A stretch of 64,000 nucleotides of DNA from Pomphorhynchus laevis (GCA_012934845.2 WNNJ02000543.1:434001-498000); one strand, 5' to 3'; positions 30,894-40,778 are shown, numbered from the stretch's first letter. Numbers and translations are program-made. Notes: generated by a model from the sequence alone, not told the origin.

Positions 30894-30899
30894 TCTCAT
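30441..30899 (-). CDS. GIY-YIG C-terminal half and connector of copy N2, 152 aa
   Basis: It reads 'MRLIGHDIKNCKLFILEHIIEENISILNQ..' as in copy N1, then continues through 'NEQLEILKQLLSDNKLKDLYVNIRSFSKDTICSINHSFINDYDRLS' toward the RT N-terminus about 200 bases downstream on the same strand. This connection shows that the nuclease precedes the RT, the key evidence for the Naiad assignment. The first methionines come from the truncation point, not from a true start. Confidence 0.75.
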   Translation of the reverse strand: MRLVLMRLIGHDIKNCKLFILEHIIEENISILNQKLLEKEDFWIKTLNSMYPLGLNDVVQGIGRSSIIHNKQLYYNNPVKRKPRSHGDKRNRKNRVKNIKKDMYINEQLEILKQLLSDNKLKDLYVNIRSFSKDTICSINHSFINDYDRLSV

Positions 30900-31084
30900 A
30901 CGTAAGTACTAATGGTTTCAATTTTAGATCTTTTAAATGTAATAGAAAAAATTGTATAGTTTGTGATGCTATATTAATAATAATTGTATTGTAAGTAATA
31001 CGACAAACAAATGTTTTTCATTAAATATTAATAATAACTGTAACTGCAATACCGCAGGTGTAGTGTATCTAATACAATGTACAT

Positions 31085-32077
31085 ATGGATATGTTGGAAA
31101 AACATCAAATTAAAAAAACTGGGTTAAGGCAACACATATATAATATACAGCATAATAGTCAAACTATATTTCATAAAACAACTATTGATAAAGCTAGTAA
31201 TAAATTTGTCTTCATATGCAAAAATCTTTATTATGATATACTAATGAAAGAGGTTAATTATAATGATATAAATGTAAATCTAACATATGAACGTAGTGAG
31301 TTGAGTTTTGAAACAATTATTACAAGTCACTGTTCTATAATGGATAAAAAGGGTATAAAGGTTGAATCAGATAATAAAACTATACCTATATTATATTGGA
31401 ATCCAAAATTACATAAAAATCCAATAAAACCTAGGTTCATATGTAGTGCGTTTAAATGTACATTAAAACCACTTTCTGTTTATATGAATAAAATACTTAA
31501 AGCAATTAAAGCACACTTTAAAAAATATTGCAAGGTAATTGAAATTAATACTTGTATAAAACACTATTTCAGTATTAATTCTACAAAAGAATTTTTAGAA
31601 CAGACAAAAGGAATAAATTTTCAAAATATAAATACATACGATTTTAGTACGCTTTATACAAATCTAGATTTAGTAGATATTATAGAAGCGTTAGTAAAAT
31701 TAATTATTCTTATGTTCGGAAAAGGATATACATATATACGTTATAATAATTATAACGCCTATCTAACAAAAATTAAACCATCAAATAAATATAAATATAT
31801 GGATAAAATTGAATTAATAGAATCCTTAAATATTTTGATAAATCAAAATTATTTAAAAGTAGGGACATCTATATTTCGACAAGTAAAATGTGTTCCAATG
31901 GGTGGTAATAGTAGCCCAATTATAGCTAACTTGTTTTCAAGCTTTATAGAATATGAATTTGTTCATAACTGTGTAAAAACTAAATCTAAACAATATAAAT
32001 ATATGAAATATATGTTTCGATACATTGATGATATATGTGTATTTAATTCTAATAATTTTTATTCAATTAGTGAATAA
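31085..32077 (+). CDS. GIY-YIG/RT deletion fusion of copy N3, 330 aa
   Basis: The first 32 residues are nuclease sequence ('LRQHIYNIQHNSQTIFHK'). The remainder is RT with 'WNPKLHKNPIKPRF', 'NTYDFSTLYTNLD', 'VPMGGNSSPIIANLFSSFIEYEF' and 'YMFRYIDDICVFNS'. The junction is an in-frame deletion that removes half of the nuclease, the connector and the RT N-terminal region, so the product would not be a working element protein. The frame stops shortly after the catalytic box. The C-terminal part continues at 32144-32482. Confidence 0.8.
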   Translation: MDMLEKHQIKKTGLRQHIYNIQHNSQTIFHKTTIDKASNKFVFICKNLYYDILMKEVNYNDINVNLTYERSELSFETIITSHCSIMDKKGIKVESDNKTIPILYWNPKLHKNPIKPRFICSAFKCTLKPLSVYMNKILKAIKAHFKKYCKVIEINTCIKHYFSINSTKEFLEQTKGINFQNINTYDFSTLYTNLDLVDIIEALVKLIILMFGKGYTYIRYNNYNAYLTKIKPSNKYKYMDKIELIESLNILINQNYLKVGTSIFRQVKCVPMGGNSSPIIANLFSSFIEYEFVHNCVKTKSKQYKYMKYMFRYIDDICVFNSNNFYSISE

Positions 32078-32143
32078 ATTTATCCAGAAAGCCTAATTCT
32101 TAACAAAACCAATATTAATAATAAAGAAGTTGTATATCTAGAT

Positions 32144-32482
32144 ATGAACATTAAATTAACATTAACTAAAACTACTATTAATTTATATCGTAAAGATGAC
32201 ATATTTAAATTTACAAGAAACATATTTTTGCATGAGCATTCATGCATACCATATAATATAAAATATAATACATTAAATAATGAAATTTTAAGAATTGCAA
32301 CAATATGTAATGATATTGGCTTTCAAAATCATTTAAATAATTTAATAGATGCATATTTTAAACTAGGTTACTATAAAAATAACACCAAGCAGAAAATTGT
32401 AAAATATATAAATCAACACAATAATATAAAGAATAAATTTGAACTATTAAGTGGCAAATTTTTATGGGTGGATAATAAATAA
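32144..32482 (+). CDS. RT C-terminal part of copy N3, 112 aa
   Basis: Thumb and C-terminal region ('MNIKLTLTKTTINLYRKDDIFKFTRNIFLHEHSCIPYNIKYNTLNNEILRIATICNDIGF'), ending in 'LLSGKFLWVDNK'. It is homologous to the minus-strand end of N2 (28740-28500) and to the scraps at 50797-52570. The stop at 32482 is probably the real end of the element's protein, since the terminal repeat begins immediately after. Confidence 0.7.
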   Translation: MNIKLTLTKTTINLYRKDDIFKFTRNIFLHEHSCIPYNIKYNTLNNEILRIATICNDIGFQNHLNNLIDAYFKLGYYKNNTKQKIVKYINQHNNIKNKFELLSGKFLWVDNK

Positions 32483-32994
32483 TATACTTTGTATTATAAT
32501 AAGATACTGGATAGTTTTATCAGAAGAAATACATCGTTAGCATGTATTTGGCCTCGCTGCTATGTTGGGTAGATGAGTTAGGGGCCGAAACCTGATAGCA
32601 TATCAGATCCTTCTGATGACTTCTTATTCTTATTCTGATACAACGTCTGTTATTAATTAGTCAATTCATTAAAATGAAGTTTATTTTAAATTTCAATTTT
32701 AAATTTTTTCGTTATATAAATATAAATTGTATAAAATCTTACATACGTTTTTATTATTTATCTTTATTTTAGATTTATATAGCGTATATATAAATATATA
32801 AATTAGTCAATTCATAAAAATGACGTTTATTTTTAATTTTATTTTTCATTTTTATTTTTTAACTTGATTTAAATTATAGAAGATCTAAAAACAATTATTA
32901 ATTTTATTATTTAATTATTAAATTTTGATTTAGCATTATTATGTTTTGTTTATTTTATAATTATATTAAATACGTAGACTCAGTTAGCTGATTT

Positions 32995-35050
32995 AATTCC
33001 TCGCATCTCAAACCACGTGCCACCGTGCTTGATACCGCTATTTCCGATCATTTTATTCTTTACTTACAATTACATTACTTTCCCGATTTTCCCTCTACAT
33101 CTCGTTCTCATCGATCTTGGAAACTTCTTGATTTAGCGCTATTTCAAAATTATCTGGTAAGCTCTTTAAATTTATCTTTTTCATCATATGTAAGTATTCT
33201 TGCGAATAACTTTAAATCTTGCGAATAACTTTAAATCATGCATTACCGAAATTCTTGATAAAATATTACCTTTAAGGGTTTTTGTTCCACGACGTTCTCA
33301 TCAAGCTCCTTGGTTTGATTGTGAATGTGTCACTGCAAACGTTTACTGTGTCGTTGTCATCGCCTGTATCTTAGAACACCGAAGAAATGTTTCTTTGGCA
33401 TATACAGCCAAATTATCTTTCAAAGATGCTCGTAAACGATACTGTGAGCTCTTGAAACATAAATCACTTGCTTACTGGGGTGCAAAAATTGAATCTCCTT
33501 CTTCTCCACGCAATTTGTGGTCTTCCATTAAAAACTTACTTGGACGTTCATGTCCGAAATCAACACTGTCTCCTTGCATTTATGCTAAATACCTTCGTGA
33601 TAAGCTTACTGCAAACATTTCCACGTTTGCTTCAATTAATGACGACTTTTCTCCTGTCTTGAATCATTATTTGCCGGAACGTTTCTACTTTACGCTTATA
33701 CATCCTCAGCAAATATTAACTGCACTAACGCGGTTACCAAACACGAAATCTATCCGAGATATTATCCCAACTAATTTGTTGAAATCTTGCATCCACACAC
33801 TTCTACCTTATTTGTGTAATCTTTTCAATTCGTCAATTCGGTATTCGTAGTATCCTAATTCCTTTAAACTCGCCATTATACGGCCACTTGTGAAGCGATA
33901 ATCTCTTGATACAATGACTCCTTCTTCGTACAGACCAATTTATCACCTACCGACAATCTCCAAACTTTTTGAACGTATAATCTTACATCAAATAAGTGAC
34001 TATCTGAAGGTAAATAACCTGTTTCTTTCTCAATCTGCTTATCGTAAACATCATTCAACACTCACTGTATGCACTTAAATTTTTGACCATTTACTTGTCG
34101 CCATTGATAAGAGTCCAATTGATCTTATTATAGCGCTTGATTTAGCTTCAGCCTTTGATGTCGTTGACCATCAAATTCTCCTTGCATGTCTTCGTCACCG
34201 ATACGGTTTCTCATCTAGTGTTATCAAATGGTTCCAATCATATCTAACTAGTAGATCTTTTAGTGTTGAATATAATTCAACTTTCTCATCTACTTATCAA
34301 ATCACTCACGGCGTACCTCAAGGTTCTGTTCTTGGACCTCTACTATTCACATTTCTTCTTGGCGACCTAACATATATAGCCTCTCTTTATGGTTTTCATT
34401 TCATTCAATATGCAGACGACATCGTGCTGTATGCACTGTGATCCTTCTTTCGTTAATGACCTTGCATACATTGCTTCTCATTGTCTAAATCATCTTTGTA
34501 GACATTTGACGTCATTGCCTTTAGTAATAAATACGAAAAAATCTACCCTTATGTGGATAACACATTAGGTGAAATTAGTGAATTCTCTTCTGATTTCTAA
34601 ACTTGATTATTCTGTCAGTCTTCTTATTAATTATCCGAAGTCATCGCTCCAATCTTTGCAAAGTATTCTAAATTCGGCCGTTAGAGTTATTTTTCGCTTA
34701 AGGAAATTCGATCACATATCGCGTTATTCTAATTCGCTGTCTTGGCTAGACATCACGAACGCATAAGGCTTAAACTAACATGCTTTATGTGGAATATCAT
34801 AAATGTCAAAGCCCCTTCACAGCTCATCTTCTATATTCCCCGTCATTTTTCGCTCACCGCGCATCGATCATACTCGATTGCAGGGCCTAAACTGTGGAAC
34901 AATATTCCCTCAAATGTTACTGCATCGTCTTCATATGTACAATTAAAAAATGTTTATTTATATTTCTACGGAATCCTAATTTCTAATTTTCTTGTCATTT
35001 TAGTGGGCTTGTAAGTGTTTGATAGTCACATTTGCCACTTAAAAAAATTT
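32995..35050 (+). mobile_element. L2/CR1-like LINE F
   Basis: Plus strand. The endonuclease end ('DTAISDHFILYLQLH'), linker ('APWFDCECVTANVYC'), RT motif A ('LIIALDLASAFDVVDHQILLACL', about 34125), motif B ('HGVPQGSVLGPLLFTFLLGDL', about 34310) and the catalytic box 'IQYADDIVLYA' (about 34405) are followed by the C-terminus to about 35010. Its blocks are close to family A but clearly diverged. It is 5'-truncated at 32995 and broken by several stops. The 3' end runs into an (ATTATA)n stretch. Confidence 0.75.
33200..33850 (+). CDS. Linker and RT start of LINE F, 216 aa
   Basis: It runs from the end of the endonuclease ('LPLRVFVPRRSHQAPWFDCE') through 'FKDARKRYCELLKHKSLAYWGAKIESPSSPRNLWSSIKNLLGRS' to the RT fingers ('LTRLPNTKSIRDIIPTNLLKSCIHTLLPYLCNLFNSSIR'). 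The layout parallels 8518-10065 in family A. A stop then interrupts the frame before the palm. No true start codon is implied. Confidence 0.65.
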   Translation: MRITLNLANNFKSCITEILDKILPLRVFVPRRSHQAPWFDCECVTANVYCVVVIACILEHRRNVSLAYTAKLSFKDARKRYCELLKHKSLAYWGAKIESPSSPRNLWSSIKNLLGRSCPKSTLSPCIYAKYLRDKLTANISTFASINDDFSPVLNHYLPERFYFTLIHPQQILTALTRLPNTKSIRDIIPTNLLKSCIHTLLPYLCNLFNSSIRYS

Positions 35051-35054
35051 TCTT

Positions 35055-35112
35055 CTTAATTATAACTATTATATTATAATTATATTATATTATAATTATA
35101 TTATAATTATAT
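35055..35112. repeat. ATTATA-type simple repeat
   Basis: Repeated TATTATAAT units sit between the 3' end of LINE F and the satellite. This is probably the LINE's tail. Confidence 0.7.
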
Positions 35113-35219
35113 TAATAAATTTCCTCAAACGGAAATACTATTGTTCGTGGAATCATTTGATATCAGGGCGTCAGCACCACGAAAGAAATTCAACAGTGAA
35201 ATTGTCGCAAATGACAAAG

Positions 35220-35303
35220 TCACCGTTTCGAGCTAGTTGGCTCTCATCAGTAGCTTTTACTCCCCACAACTGGATTGAAGTTGGGAGAAAAGCTATACGG
35301 TGA
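35220..35303 (-). ncRNA. Hammerhead ribozyme, type III, unit 1
   Basis: Minus-strand reading: TCACCGTA, cleavage, TAGCTTTT (stem I), CTGATGA, stem II GAGC-CAACTA-GCTC, GAAA, CGGTGA. Stem III pairs TCACCGT with ACGGTGA over 7 bp and is the open stem. Stem I pairs TAGCTTTT with AAAAGCTA over 8 bp, then CTCCC with GGGAG. The predicted cleavage after GTA lies between plus positions 35295 and 35296. All core bases are present. Confidence 0.85.
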
Positions 35304-35588
35304 TTTGAAACAACAAAGGATCCTTGTTCCCTTGCAAAGACTGGGGTTTGCAACTGCAAATATTTACCCGTCTGCATTAAGCGCTGGAGAACCAAGCGCG
35401 TTGTGCTACAAAGATACACACCAGTTGGCTACTGGATAGTACAATGTAGCACTACGATGCACTGCTGCTATGCATCATTATCAATAAATTTCCTCAAACG
35501 GAAATACTATTGTTCGTGGAATCATTTGATATCAGGGCGTCATCACCACGAAAGAAATTCAACAGTGAAATTGTCGCAAATGACAAAG

Positions 35589-35671
35589 TCACCGTTCAAG
35601 CTAGTTGGCTCTCGTCAGTAGCTTGTACTCCCCACAACTGGATTGAAGTTAGGAGAAAAGCTATACGGTGA
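35589..35671 (-). ncRNA. Hammerhead ribozyme, unit 2 (defective core)
   Basis: Same fold, with CTGACGA (allowed, since position 7 is free), but the GAAA box has lost one A. The unit is 368 bases, one shorter than the rest. Probably inactive. Confidence 0.75.
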
Positions 35672-35956
35672 TTTGAAACAACAAAGGCTCCTTGTTCCCT
35701 TGCAAAGACTGAGGTTTGCAACTGCAAATATTTACCCGTCTGCATTAAGCGCTGGAGAACCAAGCGTGTTGTGCTACAAAGATACACACCAGTTGGCTAC
35801 TGGATAGTACAATGTAGCACTACGATGCACTGCTGCTATGCATCATTATCAATAAATTTCCTCAAACGGAAATACTATTGTTCGTGGAATCATTTGATAT
35901 CAGGGCGTCATCACCACGAAAAAAATTCAACAGCGAAATTGTCGCAAATGACAAAG

Positions 35957-36039
35957 TCACTGTTCGGGCTAGTTGGCTCTCATCAGTAGCTTATAATCCC
36001 CACAACTGGATTGAAGTTAGGAGAAAAGCTATACGGTGA
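35957..36039 (-). ncRNA. Hammerhead ribozyme, unit 3 (defective core)
   Basis: CTGATGA is intact, but the GAAA box is short by one A, as in unit 2. Stems II and III each carry a mismatch (GAGC/GCCC and a C-A pair). Probably inactive. Confidence 0.75.
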
Positions 36040-36324
36040 TTTGAAACAACAAAGGCTCCTTGTTCCCTTGCAAAGACTGAGGTTTGCAACTGCAAATATT
36101 TACCCGTCTGCATTAAGCGCTGGAGAACCAAGCGTGTTGTGCTACAAAGATACACACCAGTTGGCTACTGGATAGTACAATGTAGCACTACGATGCACTG
36201 CTGCTATGCATCATTATCAATAAATTTCCTCAAACGGAAATACTATTGTTCGTGGAATCATTTGATATCAGGGCGTCAGCACCACGAAAGAAATTCAACA
36301 GTGAAATTGTCGCAAATGACAAAG

Positions 36325-36408
36325 TCACCGTTTCGAGCTAGTTGGCTCTCATCAGTAGCTTGTACTCCCCACAACTGGATTGAAGTTGGGAGAAAAGCTA
36401 TACGGTGA
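36325..36408 (-). ncRNA. Hammerhead ribozyme, type III, unit 4
   Basis: All core boxes are intact (CTGATGA, GAAA, GTA cleavage site). Stem I is TAGCTT/AAGCTA, then one mismatch, then CTCCCAAC/GTTGTGGGGAG. Stem II is 4 bp with a 6-base loop. Stem III is 7 bp. Confidence 0.85.
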
Positions 36409-36693
36409 TTTGAAACAACAAAGGATCCTTGTTCCCTTGCAAAGACTGGGGTTTGCAACTGCAAATATTTACCCGTCTGCATTAAGCGCTGGAGAACCAA
36501 GCGCGTTGTGCTACAAAGATACACACCAGTTGGCTACTGGATAGTACAATGTAGCACTACGATGCACTGCTGCTATGCATCATTATCAATAAATTTCCTC
36601 AAACGGAAATACTATTGTTCGTGGAATCATTTGATATCAGGGCGTCAGCACCACGAAAGAAATTCAACAGTGAAATTGTCGCAAATGACAAAG

Positions 36694-36777
36694 TCACCGT
36701 TTCGAGCTAGTTGGCTCTCATCAGTAGCTTGTACTCCCCACAACTGGATTGAAGTTGGGAGAAAAGCTATACGGTGA
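36694..36777 (-). ncRNA. Hammerhead ribozyme, type III, unit 5
   Basis: Identical fold and core to unit 4, exactly 369 bases downstream. Confidence 0.85.
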
Positions 36778-37062
36778 TTTGAAACAACAAAGGCTCCTTG
36801 TTCCCTTGCAAAGACTGGGGTTTGCAACTGCAAATATTTACCCGTCTGCATTAAGCGCTGGAGAACCAAGCGCGTTGTGCTACAAAGATACACACCAGTT
36901 GGCTACTGGATAGTACAATGTAGCACTACGATGCACTGCTGCTATGCATCATTATCAATAAATTTCCTCAAACGGAAATACTATTGTTCGTGGAATCATT
37001 TGATATCAGGGCGTCATCACCACGAAAGAAATTCAACAGTGAAATTGTCGCAAATGACAAAG

Positions 37063-37146
37063 TCACCGTTTCGAGCTAGTTGGCTCTCATCAGTAGCTTG
37101 TACTCCCCACAACTGGATTGAAGTTAGGAGAAAAGCTATACGGTGA
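37063..37146 (-). ncRNA. Hammerhead ribozyme, type III, unit 6
   Basis: The core is intact. The upper part of stem I reads CTCCTAAC, which turns a C-G pair into T-G, so pairing is kept as a wobble. Confidence 0.85.
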
Positions 37147-37431
37147 TTTGAAACAACAAAGGCTCCTTGTTCCCTTGCAAAGACTGAGGTTTGCAACTGC
37201 AAATATTTACCCGTCTGCATTAAGCGCTGGAGAACCAAGCGCGTTGTGCTACAAAGATACACACCAGTTGGCTACTGGATAGTACAATGTAGCACTACGA
37301 TGCACTGCTGCTATGCATCATTATCAATAAATTTCCTCAAACGGAAATACTATTGTTCGTGGAATCATTTGATATCAGGGCGTCAGCACCACGAAAGAAA
37401 TTCAACAGTGAAATTGTCGCAAATGACAAAG

Positions 37432-37515
37432 TCACCGTTTCGAGCTAGTTGGCTCTCATCAGTAGCTTGTACTCCCCACAACTGGATTGAAGTTGGGAGA
37501 AAAGCTATACGGTGA
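37432..37515 (-). ncRNA. Hammerhead ribozyme, type III, unit 7
   Basis: The core and all three stems are as in unit 4. Confidence 0.85.
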
Positions 37516-37800
37516 TTTGAAACAACAAAGGCTCCTTGTTCCCTTGCAAAGACTGAGGTTTGCAACTGCAAATATTTACCCGTCTGCATTAAGCGCTGGA
37601 GAACCAAGCGTGTTGTGCTACAAAGATACACACCAGTTGGCTACTGGATAGTACAATGTAGCACTACGATGCACTGCTGCTATGCATCATTATCAATAAA
37701 TTTCCTCAAACGGAAATACTATTGTTCGTGGAATCATTTGATATCAGGGCGTCAGCACCACGAAAGAAATTCAACAGTGAAATTGTCGCAAATGACAAAG

Positions 37801-37884
37801 TCACCGTTTCGAGCTAGTTGGCTCTCATCAGTAGCTTGTACTCCCCACAACTGGATTGAAGTTGGGAGAAAAGCTATACGGTGA
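37801..37884 (-). ncRNA. Hammerhead ribozyme, type III, unit 8
   Basis: The core and all three stems are as in unit 4. Confidence 0.85.
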
Positions 37885-38169
37885 TTTGAAACAACAAAGG
37901 CTCCTTGTTCCCTTGCAAAGACTGGGGTTTGCAACTGCAAATATTTACCCGTCTGCATTAAGCGCTGGAGAACCAAGCGCGTTGTGCTACAAAGATACAC
38001 ACCAGTTGGCTACTGGATAGTACAATGTAGCACTACGATGCACTGCTGCTATGCATCATTATCAATAAATTTCCTCAAACGGAAATACTATTGTTCGTGG
38101 AATCATTTGATATCAGGGCGTCAGCACCACGAAAGAAATTCAACAGTGAAATTGTCGCAAATGACAAAG

Positions 38170-38253
38170 TCACCGTTTCGAGCTAGTTGGCTCTCATCAG
38201 TAGCTTGTACTCCCCACAACTGGATTGAAGTTGGGAGAAAAGCTATACGGTGA
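38170..38253 (-). ncRNA. Hammerhead ribozyme, type III, unit 9
   Basis: The core and all three stems are as in unit 4. Confidence 0.85.
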
Positions 38254-38538
38254 TTTGAAACAACAAAGGCTCCTTGTTCCCTTGCAAAGACTGGGGTTTG
38301 CAACTGCAAATATTTACCCGTCTGCATTAAGCGCTGGAGAACCAAGCGCGTTGTGCTACAAAGATACACACCAGTTGGCTACTGGATAGTACAATGTAGC
38401 ACTACGATGCACTGCTGCTATGCATCATTATCAATAAATTTCCTCAAACGGAAATACTATTGTTCGTGGAATCATTTGATATCAGGGCGTCAGCACCACG
38501 AAAGAAATTCAACAGTGAAATTGTCGCAAATGACAAAG

Positions 38539-38622
38539 TCACCGTTTCGAGCTAGTTGGCTCTCATCAGTAGCTTTTACTCCCCACAACTGGATTGAAGT
38601 TGGGAGAAAAGCTATACGGTGA
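38539..38622 (-). ncRNA. Hammerhead ribozyme, type III, unit 10
   Basis: The core is intact. As in unit 1, stem I has the TTTT/AAAA variant with full 8-bp pairing. The array ends 25 bases later. Confidence 0.85.
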
Positions 38623-40090
38623 TTTGAAACAACAAAGGCTCCTTGTTGTTTCATTCGCCCGTCACCCCGCGTATCTCCGCAAAATCCCTTCCCCTTTCAG
38701 TCCTTGCTCTTTTAAACTGCTACTTGTCGTTCTTCTATCCCGATCGCTCTAGATCTCGCCATTGTATACCGTCCTGGTTCGTCAGCGGTTACATCCTTAT
38801 TTTTTACCGAACTCGCTGACCTTCTGTCCCACTGTTCTTTGTCCTCAATCCATTCAATCGTTCTTGGCGACTTCAACATCCGCCTCGACCGCCCCTCTTC
38901 CACCAAGTCAATCTAGTTCATCAACATTCTATCCAACTATAACTACAAACCCATCTCCACTGCTTCCACATATATCCTTGGTATGGCCCTCGACATCATC
39001 GCTGTCCCCGATCATTTTGCTGCCTACACCTCACTGTCCATTTTCGATCATGGTCTATCTGATCACTTTCTCGTCACCCTTGATCTCACTCACAACCACA
39101 CTCTCTCACACACCTACAATACTACGTCGCTCTTGGAGAAATCTTGACCTCTCCCTTCTCCGCTCTGATTTACTCAAATCGTCTCTATCCTATCCAACAA
39201 TAACATATTCCTCTCCTCACGATCTCGCCTTTCTTTTCGACTCTGAACTCACATTCATTCTCGATATTCTCTTGCCTTTCAAGCCCCACCCACATCGTCG
39301 CTCGCACCGTGCCCCATGGTTTGACATGCAATGACTACTCTCAAAGCTTCGACTTTGTCATGCTTTTCGAGTATATCACTGCTCCCTCAGACGTGATTTC
39401 CGCTCGATCACTCCGTCTTTCCGTGATACCTATCTTGCTCATCGGCGGTCTCATCTCCACCTACTACGTACCAAATGCAACTCCTTTTGGCAGCATAAAA
39501 TCATCACTTCATTCAAGACTTAGACTCTATGACATACTTTTAACTCAATCCTTGCTCGCTCCTCTCCGCCGTGCAACATCAATCCCCATGATTATTCGTC
39601 ATTTCTCCAGACTAAAGTATCCACGTTGCTCTCTCACACCCCGGTCTCCATCCTATCCCACTCTGCCCAGTCTAGCCTCATCCTTCCGGAACTCTTTCAT
39701 CTTCTCCCTGTATCACCTACAGAAGTATCATCTGTCCTCATGTCCTTGCCCAACAAAACCTCACCTGCCGATCCCCTGCCTACTCACATATTAAAATCTA
39801 TATGCTCATTGATATCCCCATTTCTCACAACCTTGTTTAACTCGTCCATCCGCAGTCGTATCTTCCCTTCACACTAGAAATCTGCAATCGTTCGTCCCCT
39901 CAAGAAACAATCGCTCGACCCCTCCCTTCGTTCAAGCTATCGCAACATTTCACTACTCCCTACTCTTTCTAAGCTCTTAGAACGCCTCATCTTAATACAA
40001 ATCAACGCTTATCTCTCCTCATCCAATCTGTACCCTCCTTTCCAATCCGCTTTCCACTCTAATCACTCCACAGAAATCGCATGCATAAAA

Positions 40091-40561
40091 GTGTACAACG
40101 ACTTACTCATTTCTCGAGACAAGGCTCTATATAGTGTTCTCATCTCCCTCGACCTCTCCTCCGCCTTCGACATTGTCGACCACTCCGTCCTCCTTTCTCG
40201 CCTTCGTTATGATTACGGCTTTTCTTCCTCCTCCGTAGCATGGTTTGCCTCATATCTATCCGACCGTTCCTTTCGCGTCTGTTCTAATTCATCATCCTCC
40301 CCTCCCATCCCTATTTTTTGCGGGGTCCCACAAGGTTCAGTCCTAGGTCCCTTGATTTTCTCTCTTCTGCTTGGCGATCTCTCTCCGTTTATCAAACCTT
40401 ACTCCTTTAACGTCATGCAATACGCCGATGATATCCTCATCTATGCTCATGCACCCGCACATCGCATACACGATATCGGCATTTCTGCCTCCAACTGTCT
40501 TTCTTCTATCTACGAAACGTCTCTCCAATCTCCATCTCGTTCTAAATCCCGACAAGTCTAA
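40091..40561 (+). CDS. RT palm of family A, copy A3, 156 aa
   Basis: RT motif A ('LDLSSAFDIVDHSVLLSRLRYDYGF'), motif B ('CGVPQGSVLGPLIFSLLLGDLSP') and catalytic 'MQYADDILIYAH', in one open frame. It differs from copy A2 (7905-8330) at only a few residues, so the two insertions are close in age. The frame breaks downstream. The C-terminal frame resumes at 40779-41255 ('LFPKIDYCLCLFANSPKSIILPLQRIINTAVRVLFRL'). Confidence 0.85.
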   Translation: MYNDLLISRDKALYSVLISLDLSSAFDIVDHSVLLSRLRYDYGFSSSSVAWFASYLSDRSFRVCSNSSSSPPIPIFCGVPQGSVLGPLIFSLLLGDLSPFIKPYSFNVMQYADDILIYAHAPAHRIHDIGISASNCLSSIYETSLQSPSRSKSRQV

Positions 40562-40778
40562 AATAATGTGGATCCTCCCCCGCAAACAAAACATATCTCC
40601 TCCCACTGTATCTTTTGCCTCATCGATCATCCCCATAGTCCACAATCTCACTTTCTTAGGCTTCCATTTCGATGATCACCTTTCCCTTAAACCCTTTGTC
40701 CGTGACAAGGTTCCGCTCGTCTAACTTAATTCTCCGTGACATCCGCCGTATCCGCCCCTTATCGACTTCCGTTCTTGT

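Larger units (their letters stand above)
30898..32990 (+). mobile_element. Naiad PLE copy N3, plus strand
   Basis: It begins with the N-terminal cysteine cluster and GIY-YIG start (30900-31180, broken). An internal deletion then joins 'QHIYNIQHNSQTIFHK' directly to the RT ('TTIDKASNKFVF'). The RT continues to 32482 with a stop in the middle, followed by the terminal repeat (about 32486-32990). It forms a head-to-head pair with N2. Confidence 0.8.
35113..38647. repeat. 369-bp satellite array, ~9.6 units, each with a hammerhead ribozyme
   Basis: Direct tandem repeat with a period of 369 bases; two early units are 368. The array starts after the AT repeat of LINE F and stops abruptly at 38647 in family A endonuclease sequence. 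Units from about 36219 onward are nearly identical, while units 2 and 3 are more diverged. Each unit holds short open frames on both strands (89 codons plus, 82 codons minus). They look like by-products of the repeat, since they overlap the ribozyme and resemble no protein. On the minus strand each unit folds into a hammerhead with core CTGANGA and GAAA. See the individual ribozyme entries. Confidence 0.95.

Noticed and set aside
35403-38622. Satellite-encoded proteins (89-aa plus-strand and 82-aa minus-strand frames)
   Set aside because: They recur only because the DNA unit recurs, overlap each other and the ribozyme, and have no recognisable domain.
35113-38647. CRISPR-like array
   Set aside because: The units are contiguous 369-bp repeats without spacers, in a eukaryotic retroelement context.
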